From the NCBI RefSeq assembly GCF_028705895.1, contig NZ_JAQWCQ010000010.1, positions 18,803 to 82,802 on the forward strand: DNA of 64,000 bases. The letters run 5' to 3'. Source of the DNA: Massilibacteroides sp. Lineage in GTDB: Bacteria; Bacteroidota; Bacteroidia; Bacteroidales; Tannerellaceae. Below the pieces are notes generated by a model. That model saw only the letters and a list, made by a program, of their open reading frames with translations, ran no database searches and was not told the DNA's origin. Position numbers and translations under genes: made by a program. Below are positions 8,489 through 17,015 of the stretch, in pieces (the stretch's first letter is position 1; the number at the start of each line of letters is the position of its first letter).

Positions 8489-9178
8489 ATGAAAAAGCAA
8501 AAGACAAATCTACTTCTGGTTGAAGACGAAGAAACGCTTGCCATGATTATTAAAGAGACACTTGAAGAAGAAGACTCCTTTTCTATTCGTGTTGCCAAAG
8601 ACGGGGAAGAAGGGTTACGTTATTTCTTCGAACAAAAACCGGATATTCTCGTAACCGATGTGATGATGCCGCGCATGGATGGATTTGAATTAGTCAAACG
8701 TATCCGACAAACAGACCTCGTCACTCCTGTTTTGTTCCTGACTGCCCGTTCTGCCATAAAAGACGTAGTGGAAGGATTTGAATTGGGAGCAAATGATTAC
8801 TTACGGAAACCTTTTGGTATGCAAGAATTAATTGTACGTATAAAAGCCCTTGTCAACAAACCTCAACTTAATGTACAAACGGAAAAGGAATTCAGAATAG
8901 GAACATATAGCTTTAATGCCAAATCTCAGAAACTTTACTTAAACGGAAAGGCCGAAGAATTATCTCATCGGGAATCAGAAATCTTAAAACGTCTATGTCA
9001 AAATATCAACCAAGTGGTTAATACACAAGACATACTGCTTGATCTTTGGGGGGATGATAGCTTTTTCAATTCTCGCAGCTTACATGTTTTTATAACCAAA
9101 CTACGCCATAAATTAGCCAAAGACGATAGCATACGGATTGTTAATGTCCGAGGAATAGGCTATAAGCTAATTCAATAA
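8489..9178 (+). CDS. OmpR-family response regulator
   Basis: This 229-residue regulator has an N-terminal receiver domain with acidic residues Glu12/Asp13, phospho-acceptor Asp57 (ILVTDVMMP) and Lys107 (LRKPFG). A winged-helix DNA-binding domain follows at about 130-228 (LSHRESEILKRLCQN, SRSLHVFITKLRHKL, IRIVNVRGIGYKL). All key receiver residues are present. It is the partner of the kinase encoded 4 bp upstream. Probable targets are the divergent outer-membrane receptor gene and its own operon. No binding site could be defined by eye. Confidence 0.95.
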   Translation: MKKQKTNLLLVEDEETLAMIIKETLEEEDSFSIRVAKDGEEGLRYFFEQKPDILVTDVMMPRMDGFELVKRIRQTDLVTPVLFLTARSAIKDVVEGFELGANDYLRKPFGMQELIVRIKALVNKPQLNVQTEKEFRIGTYSFNAKSQKLYLNGKAEELSHRESEILKRLCQNINQVVNTQDILLDLWGDDSFFNSRSLHVFITKLRHKLAKDDSIRIVNVRGIGYKLIQ

Positions 9179-9182
9179 CGAC

Positions 9183-9190
9183 TACATTTG
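9183..9190 (+). promoter_or_regulatory. -7 promoter box for queH
   Basis: TACATTTG fits TAnnTTTG and lies 19 bp before the queH ATG at 9210, just after the response-regulator stop codon. The gene may therefore be transcribed separately from the two-component operon. Confidence 0.5.
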
Positions 9191-9209
9191 CAGAGGAAAA
9201 CCGAACAGA

Positions 9210-9782
9210 ATGCTTAAATTAGAGATACCTAACGACGAAAAAAGAGTGCTGTTACATGCCTGCTGTGCTCCTTGTTCATCGGCTATCATTGAATGCTTAT
9301 TGCAAAATGATATCCGCCCGACGGTATTTTATTATAACCCCAATATCTTTCCCAAAGAAGAATACGAAATCAGAAAATCAGAAAGCCAACGTTATGTAAA
9401 AGCACTGGGGCTCGACTTTATTGATGCAGACTATAACCATACAGATTGGCGGGAACAGATAAAGGGATTAGAAAAAGAACCTGAGCGTGGTCGCCGTTGT
9501 GTAAAATGCTTCATCGTTCGTATGCTTGAAACGGCACGTTATGCTTCGGAAAACGGTTTTTCTTTGTTTACCACTACCCTCGCCTCTTCACGTTGGAAAA
9601 ATCTGAATGATATATTTGCTGCCGGTAATTTTGCTGCCGAACAATTCTCCGGCATACAATTCTGGGAACAAAACTGGCGCAAAGGCGGGCTAAGCGAACG
9701 CCGTTTGGAGATTATCGCGCAATATGACTTCTACAACCAACAATACTGCGGTTGCGAGTTTAGTTTCCGGAAAAAGGAATGA
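9210..9782 (+). CDS. queH: Epoxyqueuosine reductase QueH
   Basis: This 190-residue protein is of the QueH (former DUF208) family. QueH reduces epoxyqueuosine to queuosine in tRNA, the last step of queuosine synthesis, and is unrelated in sequence to the cobalamin-dependent QueG. The metal-binding cysteines are visible: HACCAPC (Cys18, Cys19, Cys22), RRCVKC (about Cys97, Cys100) and YCGC (about Cys180, Cys182). The motifs PTVFYYNPNIFPKEEYEIRK and TTTLASSRWKN are also family features. Length is typical. No other queuosine gene is in the window, and the neighbours are unrelated. Confidence 0.93.
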   Translation: MLKLEIPNDEKRVLLHACCAPCSSAIIECLLQNDIRPTVFYYNPNIFPKEEYEIRKSESQRYVKALGLDFIDADYNHTDWREQIKGLEKEPERGRRCVKCFIVRMLETARYASENGFSLFTTTLASSRWKNLNDIFAAGNFAAEQFSGIQFWEQNWRKGGLSERRLEIIAQYDFYNQQYCGCEFSFRKKE

Positions 9783-9827
9783 AACTTTTCTTATCTTCGT
9801 CTTTATAATTGTATAATAGCTTGTGTT

Positions 9828-10871
9828 ATGGAAAAGATAAGAACAGGAATTGCGTCGTATGGCATGTCAGGGTCCGTTTTTCATGCGCCATTTATCAGTA
9901 ACCATCCCGGATTTGAACTTTACGCTATTGTTCAACGAAGCTCGGAGAGTGCTTTGTTGAGATATCCCGAGGTAAAAATTATGCATTCGTACGAAGAACT
10001 TTTATCCGATCAAAGCATCCAGTTAGTGGTTGTAAATACGCCGGATGTGACCCATTATGATTTTGTTAAACAGGCATTGTTAGCAAATAAGCATGTTATT
10101 GTAGAAAAGCCTTTTGTTTTTACCGTCCGCGAAGGAGAAGAATTGATTGCACTCGCAAAGGAGAAGAATAAAATGCTCTCTGTCTATCAAAACAGACGAT
10201 GGGATGGCGATTTCTTAACCGTAAAACAAGTCGTTCAATCAGGCGTATTAGGACGCGTCGTTGAATTCCAATCCGCCTATCAACGTTATCGTAATTTTAT
10301 ACAACAGGGAACATGGAAAGAGAAAGCAGATCACCGTGTTGGGCTAACCTATAATCTGGGCTCACATATGATTGATCAAGCCGTTAACTTATTTGGAATA
10401 CCCAAAGCTGTTTATGCCGATATAGATAAATTACGCGAAGGAACACAGGTCGATGATTATTATCACATCCAGCTACTTTATCCTCATGTTAAGGTTACAT
10501 TAAGAGCCGGCTACCTAATGCGTGAAGAAACTCCACGTTATTATATACACGGAACAAAAGGTTCTTTTATCAAATACGGCTTAGATCCTCAGGAAGAAGA
10601 ACTGAAAGCAGGCCTCTCTCCTACTCTTTCTGATTGGGGAAAAGATGAAGAGGCAACATATGGAATACTCAATACGGATCTGGACGGATTGCATTTCCGG
10701 GGGAAAATAGAAACAATTCCCGGAAATTATATGGGATTCTATGAAGACATATACCAATCTCTCAAATCAGACACACCACCACAGACCGACGCCTCTGTCG
10801 TATTACCCGTTATTCGTATTATTGAAGCGGCTTTTGAGAGTAATGAAAAGAAGAAAACTATCAATCTGTAA
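9828..10871 (+). CDS. Gfo/Idh/MocA-family oxidoreductase
   Basis: This 347-residue protein has an N-terminal Rossmann nucleotide-binding domain (TGIASYGMSGSVFHAPFI, with Ser where the family often has Gly). The family signature EKPF follows at about residue 98 (HVIVEKPFVF). A C-terminal alpha/beta substrate domain contains the conserved helix LGSHMIDQAVNLFG. Such enzymes oxidise or reduce sugars, inositols or biliverdin-like substrates with NAD(P). The substrate here is not predictable. A near-consensus -7 box (TATCTTCG, 9792-9799) precedes it. It is monocistronic by position: the next gene begins nearly 290 bp later behind a strong promoter. Confidence 0.9.
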   Translation: MEKIRTGIASYGMSGSVFHAPFISNHPGFELYAIVQRSSESALLRYPEVKIMHSYEELLSDQSIQLVVVNTPDVTHYDFVKQALLANKHVIVEKPFVFTVREGEELIALAKEKNKMLSVYQNRRWDGDFLTVKQVVQSGVLGRVVEFQSAYQRYRNFIQQGTWKEKADHRVGLTYNLGSHMIDQAVNLFGIPKAVYADIDKLREGTQVDDYYHIQLLYPHVKVTLRAGYLMREETPRYYIHGTKGSFIKYGLDPQEEELKAGLSPTLSDWGKDEEATYGILNTDLDGLHFRGKIETIPGNYMGFYEDIYQSLKSDTPPQTDASVVLPVIRIIEAAFESNEKKKTINL

Positions 10872-10956
10872 ATCCGTCTATCTCATTTTCACTATTTTAT
10901 CTTATTTAATTTATGTTAACAACCATACTTTATACACATAAAATTCTATTTTTCTG

Positions 10957-10964
10957 TACTTTTG
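10957..10964 (+). promoter_or_regulatory. -7 box and long leader of the exopolysaccharide operon
   Basis: TACTTTTG fits TAnnTTTG. The first plausible start codon is at 11159, so the transcript would have a leader of about 190 nt, much longer than elsewhere in this window. The leader holds an AT-only hairpin (ATATTATT at 10973-10980 with AATAATAT at 10988-10995). TTGCAACG (10962-10969) is matched by its inverse CGTTGCAA (11068-11075). A second, weaker box (TAGATTTT, 11132-11139) lies just before the first gene. The rest of 10872-11158 shows no gene. Confidence 0.5.
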
Positions 10965-11158
10965 CAACGATAATATTATTTATTTATAATAATATACAAA
11001 CATTTTTAGCAGATAGTTTTAACACATTAGACATAAAATTAGCTTTTTAACATTTATCAAAGCTACCCGTTGCAAGAGTTTTGTGATTTATATTAGAACA
11101 TTGATTACAGTTGAAGTTAGACATTTGAATATAGATTTTGGTAAAGACATTCTCTCTT

Positions 11159-11524
11159 ATGAAAAGAAGTATATTAATTCTTGATGATAAAAAAACGATA
11201 GCTAATGTTATTAGTATTTATTTATCTAATGAATATGATATTACTTATTTTAGTAATCCAATCTTAGGCATTGAATGGTTACAGGAAGGAAATATTCCAG
11301 ACCTAATAATTACAGACATCTATATGCCAGAAATGTCTGGAGATGAATTTCTTTCATTTTTAAAGAAAAATGAACTTTTTAAATCAATCCCTGTTATAAT
11401 CTTATCGGGTGAAGAGAGTAGTGATATACGTATCCGTTTACTGGAAGAAGGAGCTGAAGACTTTATCTTAAAACCATTTAATCCATTAGAATTAAAAGTT
11501 AGAATTAGAAAAGTTATAAATTGA
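11159..11524 (+). CDS. Single-domain response regulator (receiver only)
   Basis: This is a 121-residue stand-alone receiver domain with all catalytic residues: Asp9/Asp10, phospho-acceptor Asp53 (LIITDIYMPEMSG), Ser83 (IILSGEES) and Lys105 (LKPFNP). It has no output domain. It heads the exopolysaccharide gene run, and its stop codon overlaps the TTG start of the sugar transferase (TTGA), so the two are probably translationally coupled. A receiver of this kind may act by protein contact, possibly on the next protein or as a phosphorelay intermediate for the hybrid kinases at 30032 and 33429. That role is inference. The ATG at 11159 is chosen over an upstream in-frame TTG at 11138. Confidence 0.88.
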   Translation: MKRSILILDDKKTIANVISIYLSNEYDITYFSNPILGIEWLQEGNIPDLIITDIYMPEMSGDEFLSFLKKNELFKSIPVIILSGEESSDIRIRLLEEGAEDFILKPFNPLELKVRIRKVIN

Positions 11525-12678
11525 AAGTTAAAACCATTTATATTGGAAAACAGCAAGTCTATATACAACACTTCGAACAACTTTTCCATACGGAATCAGA
11601 AGGGAGACTTGATCTTGCTGAAAATCATGTAGCAGCACTCAATCTTATCAATGACTACTACCCAAAAGTTCCTGTAATTATTTTTTACGAACAAGACACT
11701 GTTAAAATAGACTGTGAGCGAATACAATTTCTTCATAAAAAATTTACTCATCTCTATATCATTCTAATCACAAAAGGATTAAACAGCGAAGAAAAACTAA
11801 GCTATATTAAAAGTGGTGTTAATGACACTGCAGCCCCTGATGTTAAACTACAAATTATCAGAGATTTTTTAGATTGGATAAATGAACATAACTCTTTATT
11901 GAATCATCCTCATGTAGAGAAAGAAGACTTGGTTCCTTTTGTTATACCTAAACTGAAACGACTTTTTGATATAACCGTCTCTTTACTAACTCTGATATTT
12001 CTCTCTCCTCTATTCTTGATAATAAGTTTAGCAATAAGAATAGAAAGTAAAGGACCTATCATCTATAAGTCCAAACGTGTTGGTAGTAATTATAAGATTT
12101 TTGATTTTTGGAAGTTTCGTTCAATGTATGTTGATGCAGATAAACGACTGAAAGAATATGAAGCTTTAAACCAATACAAAACAATGCCTATAGAAAATCC
12201 TATATCTACCTCTAATGAAAAGACATATCATAATCAGACATTTTTAGTTTCCGATGATGAAATTATTCCCGAAGAAGAATACATCAAGCACAAACGAATA
12301 GAAACAGAGAATGCATTCAAAAAGCTTGAAGATGACCCGAGAATAACTAAGGTAGGACATTTTATTAGAAAATATAGTATTGACGAATTACCTCAATTGA
12401 TTAATATTTTAAAAGGAGACATGTCAATAGTTGGAAATAGACCATTACCTTTGTACGAAGCAGAGGCTTTAACTGGGGATGAATCCATAGAACGCTTTCT
12501 TGCTCCAGCGGGACTGACGGGTCTTTGGCAAGTAGAGAAGAGAGGGGATTCCGGTAGTCTCTCTGCAAAAGAGCGAAAAGATTTGGATATTTATTATGCC
12601 AGAAACTATTCTCCTCTAATGGACTTTAGAATAATTCTAAAAACATTTAAAGCTTTTATACAGAAAGAGGATGTTTAA
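11521..12678 (+). CDS. Receiver-like domain fused to polyprenyl-phosphate sugar transferase
   Basis: This 385-residue protein has two parts. Residues 1-125 follow the pattern of a receiver domain but have lost its catalytic residues: VIIFYEQD stands where the phospho-Asp strand should be, and NDTAAPD stands where the Lys-Pro turn should be. Residues about 143-385 are a bacterial sugar transferase with a membrane hairpin (FDITVSLLTLIFLSPLFLII), then KIFDFWKFRSM, DELPQLINILKGDMSIVGNR and GLTGLWQVEKRG. This class moves a sugar-1-phosphate from a UDP-sugar to undecaprenyl phosphate and starts polymer assembly at the inner membrane. A roughly 55-residue acidic insert (about 200-265) interrupts the catalytic domain. 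The start is TTG, overlapping the upstream stop. This is probably the priming enzyme of the locus. Confidence 0.9.
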   Translation: MKVKTIYIGKQQVYIQHFEQLFHTESEGRLDLAENHVAALNLINDYYPKVPVIIFYEQDTVKIDCERIQFLHKKFTHLYIILITKGLNSEEKLSYIKSGVNDTAAPDVKLQIIRDFLDWINEHNSLLNHPHVEKEDLVPFVIPKLKRLFDITVSLLTLIFLSPLFLIISLAIRIESKGPIIYKSKRVGSNYKIFDFWKFRSMYVDADKRLKEYEALNQYKTMPIENPISTSNEKTYHNQTFLVSDDEIIPEEEYIKHKRIETENAFKKLEDDPRITKVGHFIRKYSIDELPQLINILKGDMSIVGNRPLPLYEAEALTGDESIERFLAPAGLTGLWQVEKRGDSGSLSAKERKDLDIYYARNYSPLMDFRIILKTFKAFIQKEDV

Positions 12679-12693
12679 TTTAACACTTAAAGA

Positions 12694-13419
12694 ATGAAAC
12701 ATATATTAATCGTCTTGTTACTAATCGCTTTCAGCTTTATAAGTAATGCGCAAGAAAGCTTTACGGCAATGACTCCCGAAGAGCTCACCAATATGCAACT
12801 TCCTCCTTTAGATGTTTTATTTGAAAATGCCAATAACAGCGCTGCAGTAGATTTCTATCGCGTAAGAATGGAAGAAGAAGCAAGTCTGTTAAAAACAGAG
12901 AAAAGAAGTTGGTTAAAGTATTTTCGTGCTCAGAGTACTTTTCAGTACGGACTTATGGGAATCAACAGTAGTTTTTCTGATAATGACACCCCGCTTTTCT
13001 ACCAATATTCGGGAGCACGTCAGGCCTGGTACAATGTGGGAGTTAGCGTTGCCATACCGTTTGATGATTTTTTTGATCGTAAAAACCGTATAAAACGTCA
13101 ACAATTAAAAACAAAAGCCACAGAAGTGGAAATCGAAAAATGGCATGACGAACAGAAACTCCGTATTATTGAGATGTACACTAAAGCGCAAAAAGAATTA
13201 GCTGTACTTAAGATTAAAGCAGAATCCGTTACAATGGCAAATGCACAATACCAAGCGGCAGAACAGGATTTCTTGAATGGTAAAATTGAAATCGATGAAT
13301 TAAATCAGAGAAAGTCCATTGAATCAGATGCTTTGGAAACCTATGAGAACACAAAAGCAGAATTAAACAAAGCGCTTTTACAATTAGAGATTCTTTCCAA
13401 AACGAAAATAATCAAATAA
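12694..13419 (+). CDS. Short TolC-like outer-membrane/periplasmic protein
   Basis: This 241-residue protein has a signal peptide ending at SNAQ (residue 19). A mostly helical body contains VGVSVAIPFDDFFDRKNRIKR, which resembles a TolC-type transition from strand to helix. A long helical hairpin follows at about 130-230 (IEKWHDEQKLRIIEMYTKAQ, QAAEQDFLNGKIEIDELNQR). The length is about half that of a normal TolC (roughly 450 aa), so only one strand-helix repeat is present and a functional form would need extra subunits. It lies 5 bp before the Wzz-like gene, at the place where a Wza-type export protein is expected. A part in polymer export is inferred from position only. Confidence 0.75.
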   Translation: MKHILIVLLLIAFSFISNAQESFTAMTPEELTNMQLPPLDVLFENANNSAAVDFYRVRMEEEASLLKTEKRSWLKYFRAQSTFQYGLMGINSSFSDNDTPLFYQYSGARQAWYNVGVSVAIPFDDFFDRKNRIKRQQLKTKATEVEIEKWHDEQKLRIIEMYTKAQKELAVLKIKAESVTMANAQYQAAEQDFLNGKIEIDELNQRKSIESDALETYENTKAELNKALLQLEILSKTKIIK

Positions 13420-13423
13420 AACA

Positions 13424-15568
13424 ATGGACTTCATACAATATATTTTTCGTTTTCTGTTTCGCATCCGTTGGTGGTTGATTATCGCGCCAATAGTAATTAC
13501 ATTATTGGTTATCGTTAGTACCAGGAATATGCTACGTACTTATCATGTGGACATGACGATTTACACTGGAGTAGTCTCCGGTTTTGCGATGGAAACAGGA
13601 GAGACAATGCAAAATAGTACCGTTGTAAACAACACAATAGACAATATCATTAATATCATCAAATCCAAGGAGACATTAAACGAAGTTTCGCTGCATCTTT
13701 ACGCCAGACATATGATTTATGGAGACCCGGAAAAAGATAATGCTTATATAAATGCTGAAAATTATAAAAGTGTATTACGTATTACGCCCAAAGAGGTATT
13801 AGCACTGATTGATAAATCCTCTGAAGAAAAAACCGTACAAAACCTTAGGAGTTACGAGAAGCAATCACCAACGAACTTTGTATATGGGCTTTTTAATTGG
13901 AATCATCCTTATTATTGCTTTGGTTCATTAAGCAATATAAAGGTTCAGCGACTAGGAAGCAGCGATATGTTACAAATAGATTATTCAGCGAATGATCCGG
14001 GTGTGGCTTATCAAACATTGCTTCTACTCAATGATATCTATATTCAACAATACCAGAATCTTCAATTTGGTTCGACTAATAATGCTATAAAATATTTTGA
14101 ACGGGAATTAGATCGGGTTGGTAAAGAATTAAAAAGCGGAGAAGACTCATTAACATTGTATAATGTAGAAAATCGTATCATTAATTATGACGAGCAAACA
14201 AAAGAAGTTGCTGCTTTGGACAAGGAAATAGAATTAAGATATCAGGATGTGTTACAAAAATATCGCAGTGCGGAAGCATCAATTAAGCATATTGAAACGC
14301 AATTGGGAGAAAATGCGTCCTTTCTGAAAAGCAATTCTTTACTTTTGTCTAAATTATCTGAAATATCTAATCTGAATAAGATTGTATCAGAGTTGGAGAC
14401 TTTTAATCAGGAAAATAGTAGCTCAACAACTCGAAACCAACAACTCGAACAATATAAAGAACAATTAAGTAACGCTGAAAAAGAATTTACTTCCATCTCG
14501 ACAGATGCAGGTAATAAAAAATTTACTAAATCTGGCTATCCAACCTCCAATTTCGTATCTCAATGGATAGAGGAGCTTCTTATATTTGAAAAGAGTAAAG
14601 CGGAGAAAAATGTGATCGAACAATACAAACAAGATATAAACCAAAAATATTCGCACTTCTCTCCTATTGGCTCTACAATTAAACGTCAGGAAAGAAATAT
14701 TGACTTCATCGAACGGTCTTATCTATCCATTTTAAGCAGCTTAAACGCGGCACGTTTACGTTTAAAAAGTCTGGAAATGAATTCGGCTTCACTAAAGTTA
14801 ATCAATCCGCCTACTTTCCCTTTAAACACAGAGCCATCCAAACGAAAAGCGTATGTTTTAGCAGCTTTTATTGGTAGCTTCACCTTTATTCTGGGTTTCT
14901 TTTTGATAATGGATCTTTTGGACTTTACCTTAAGAGACCGGGTCCGCACCGAGAGAATTACCGGAGGACGGGTTTTGGGAGCATTTCCTTTAGTCGGTAA
15001 AGGAAAATATGATAAAGCGCGTGAAGAAAAGTCCACACAATTTATGAGTAATGCATTATCCCAATATATTCAACCCTATACTCCAACTATAATAAATCTG
15101 ATTAGTATCGGACAGAAAACAGGGAAAACTTACTTAGGCAGACAGGTAGTCGATTATTGGGAAGAACATGGATTAAATGTACAAATGTTGGAGTGGGACA
15201 GTGACTATTCCGCATTTAGCAAAGAATTTTTCCTTGCCCGCAGATTATTTGATTTTACCCCAAATGTAAAAGCAAATATTTATGTCGTTGAATATGCCGC
15301 TTTATCATTAAACAGTATTCCTCCTTTACTTTTACAGGAAGCTACGGTCAATCTATTGGTCATCAACGCAGATTCTATATGGAAAGAGAGTGATAAACTT
15401 CTGTTTCAGAAACTACAGGAGCAAAAAAATAAGACGTCTTTGTTTATCTACTTAAACAAAGCATCAAAAGAGGTAGTAGAATCATTCACCGGAACGCTTC
15501 CTCCTTTTGTTAAATCCAGAACATGGGCCTATTTGCTATATCGAATCGGGCTATATTCACCACAGTAA
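13424..15568 (+). CDS. Wzz-like polysaccharide co-polymerase with degenerate tyrosine-kinase domain
   Basis: This 714-residue inner-membrane protein has transmembrane helices at about 16-33 and 476-500. Between them is a long periplasmic region rich in coiled coil (about 210-460), as in chain-length regulators. The cytoplasmic tail (about 505-714) keeps the outline of a BY-kinase: SIGQKTGKTYL in the Walker A place, LEWDSDYS in the Walker A' place, and IYVVEYAAL in the Walker B place, with Glu for Asp. The C-terminus has scattered tyrosines (WAYLLYRIGLYSPQ). The Walker motifs deviate from the canonical forms, so kinase activity is doubtful and the tail may bind rather than phosphorylate. It likely sets chain length and links polymerase to exporter. 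Confidence 0.88.
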   Translation: MDFIQYIFRFLFRIRWWLIIAPIVITLLVIVSTRNMLRTYHVDMTIYTGVVSGFAMETGETMQNSTVVNNTIDNIINIIKSKETLNEVSLHLYARHMIYGDPEKDNAYINAENYKSVLRITPKEVLALIDKSSEEKTVQNLRSYEKQSPTNFVYGLFNWNHPYYCFGSLSNIKVQRLGSSDMLQIDYSANDPGVAYQTLLLLNDIYIQQYQNLQFGSTNNAIKYFERELDRVGKELKSGEDSLTLYNVENRIINYDEQTKEVAALDKEIELRYQDVLQKYRSAEASIKHIETQLGENASFLKSNSLLLSKLSEISNLNKIVSELETFNQENSSSTTRNQQLEQYKEQLSNAEKEFTSISTDAGNKKFTKSGYPTSNFVSQWIEELLIFEKSKAEKNVIEQYKQDINQKYSHFSPIGSTIKRQERNIDFIERSYLSILSSLNAARLRLKSLEMNSASLKLINPPTFPLNTEPSKRKAYVLAAFIGSFTFILGFFLIMDLLDFTLRDRVRTERITGGRVLGAFPLVGKGKYDKAREEKSTQFMSNALSQYIQPYTPTIINLISIGQKTGKTYLGRQVVDYWEEHGLNVQMLEWDSDYSAFSKEFFLARRLFDFTPNVKANIYVVEYAALSLNSIPPLLLQEATVNLLVINADSIWKESDKLLFQKLQEQKNKTSLFIYLNKASKEVVESFTGTLPPFVKSRTWAYLLYRIGLYSPQ

Positions 15569-15572
15569 CAGA

Positions 15573-17015
15573 ATGGATTTTAGTGGTAAAATATCATTTT
15601 CTTCCCCACGACTTTGTCTCTATGGAGGCTTATTAACAGGCCTTATTGTCTTTGTCGTTCTTTTTTTTAAAACAGGAATAGGGATAGCTCTTATATGGTC
15701 TGTCTCTCCATTTGTTTTCTTCATCCTCTTACAAGCGTTAAAAAAACCTGAGTGGGCTTTGTATGGGGTATTTGTCACCAACTACTTTATTATGGGATTA
15801 ACCCGTTACGTTCCGGACATTCCGGGAGGTATCACAATGGATATTCTTTTATTCCTGACCTTCGCTTTGATTCTTTTTCGTGGTTTGAAATACCCCATTA
15901 AATGGAATAATATAAGACAGCCTTTTAGCGCTTTCACTTTGACTTGGTTAGTCTATTGTTGCCTACTATTATTTCATCCGGACACCTCTCTGTCAAATTG
16001 GTTGGCTGGGGTAAGAAGTTTATCGCTTTATCTTTTTGTTTTTCCGCTCTTAGTGTTCTTATTGTTCGATCAATATAAACATCTAAAAATCTTTCTTTAT
16101 ATCTGGTCTGTCCTGACTCTTTTTGCTATACTAAAAGCGTTGATGCAAAAATATTATGGATTTGATTCGGTTGAGAATTATTGGCTATATGTTTTAGGCG
16201 GTTCAAGAACTCATGTAATATATACCGGAATCCGATATTTCTCGTTCTTCACAGACGCGGCTTCTTTCGGTAGCAGTATGGGCTTATCTATGGTTATTTT
16301 CTCCATCTGTTCATTCTATATGAAAAATAAATATCTGAAGATCTATTTCCTTCTGATTGCTCTTGGGGCGGGTTACGGCTTAATGATTTCCGGGACGCGG
16401 GCTGCTGTAGTTATTCCTTTTATCGGTTTCTTTATCTATTTCATCCTCTCTAAACAGTGGAAAATATTAGTCCCCGGATTATTCTTATTACTCTTCGTTT
16501 TCGTTTTCTTCAAATATACTTACATCGGAAATGGGAATATCAATATTTATCGGATGCGAAGTGCTTTTAATGCCAGTCAGGACGCATCTTTTAATGTTCG
16601 TTTAGAGAATCAGAAAAAGATGTGGGTATTCATGCAGGAGAAGCCATTCGGAATTGGTGTTGGAAAAGCCAAACGAGCTGAACCTGGCGACTATATGTAT
16701 CAGTTACCTACCGATACCTCTTTAGTATATGTCTGGGTTGAGACCGGAATAGTTGGTCTTTTTCTGTTTTTATTTCTTTTTCTTTTCGTTTTGGTTAAGG
16801 GAACACGCGATGTTCTTTTTAAAATAAAAAACAAACAATTACAAGGACTTATAAGCGCATGTATTGCCGGAATTGCCGGTATGCTGGCTTGTTCATACGG
16901 AAACGAAATGTTTCAACAATTTCCAAATGGGCCAATTGTTTATACGCTTATGGCTTTCGTTATGTTAGGAACAAAATTCGATAAAGAACTTGAAAAGAAT
17001 GAAACCTCAGCCTAA
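15573..17015 (+). CDS. O-antigen polymerase/ligase-like membrane protein (Wzy-type)
   Basis: The product is about 480 residues, almost entirely hydrophobic, with ten or more predicted membrane helices. A large periplasmic loop at about 330-395 (GNINIYRMRSAFNASQDASF, GIGVGKAKRAEPGDYMYQLP) is characteristic of the Wzy/WaaL family. The member that polymerises lipid-linked repeat units on the periplasmic side fits best here, because Wzz- and Wzx-like genes are in the same cluster. The start ATG at 15573 follows the Wzz stop by 4 bp; an upstream in-frame start at 15507 would lie inside the Wzz gene. The ligase alternative cannot be excluded by sequence. Confidence 0.85.
   Translation: MDFSGKISFSSPRLCLYGGLLTGLIVFVVLFFKTGIGIALIWSVSPFVFFILLQALKKPEWALYGVFVTNYFIMGLTRYVPDIPGGITMDILLFLTFALILFRGLKYPIKWNNIRQPFSAFTLTWLVYCCLLLFHPDTSLSNWLAGVRSLSLYLFVFPLLVFLLFDQYKHLKIFLYIWSVLTLFAILKALMQKYYGFDSVENYWLYVLGGSRTHVIYTGIRYFSFFTDAASFGSSMGLSMVIFSICSFYMKNKYLKIYFLLIALGAGYGLMISGTRAAVVIPFIGFFIYFILSKQWKILVPGLFLLLFVFVFFKYTYIGNGNINIYRMRSAFNASQDASFNVRLENQKKMWVFMQEKPFGIGVGKAKRAEPGDYMYQLPTDTSLVYVWVETGIVGLFLFLFLFLFVLVKGTRDVLFKIKNKQLQGLISACIAGIAGMLACSYGNEMFQQFPNGPIVYTLMAFVMLGTKFDKELEKNETSA

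Noticed and set aside
10741..10941. Overlapping plus-strand frame at the end of the Gfo/Idh gene
   Set aside because: It is mostly an alternative frame of that gene and has no independent start context or recognisable protein features.
15507..15572. Longer N-terminus for the Wzy-like protein
   Set aside because: The extra 22 codons lie inside the Wzz-like gene and are not hydrophobic. The ATG at 15573, 4 bp after the Wzz stop, fits better. Similar upstream in-frame starts at 16990, 40796, 45401 and 47810 were rejected on the same grounds.
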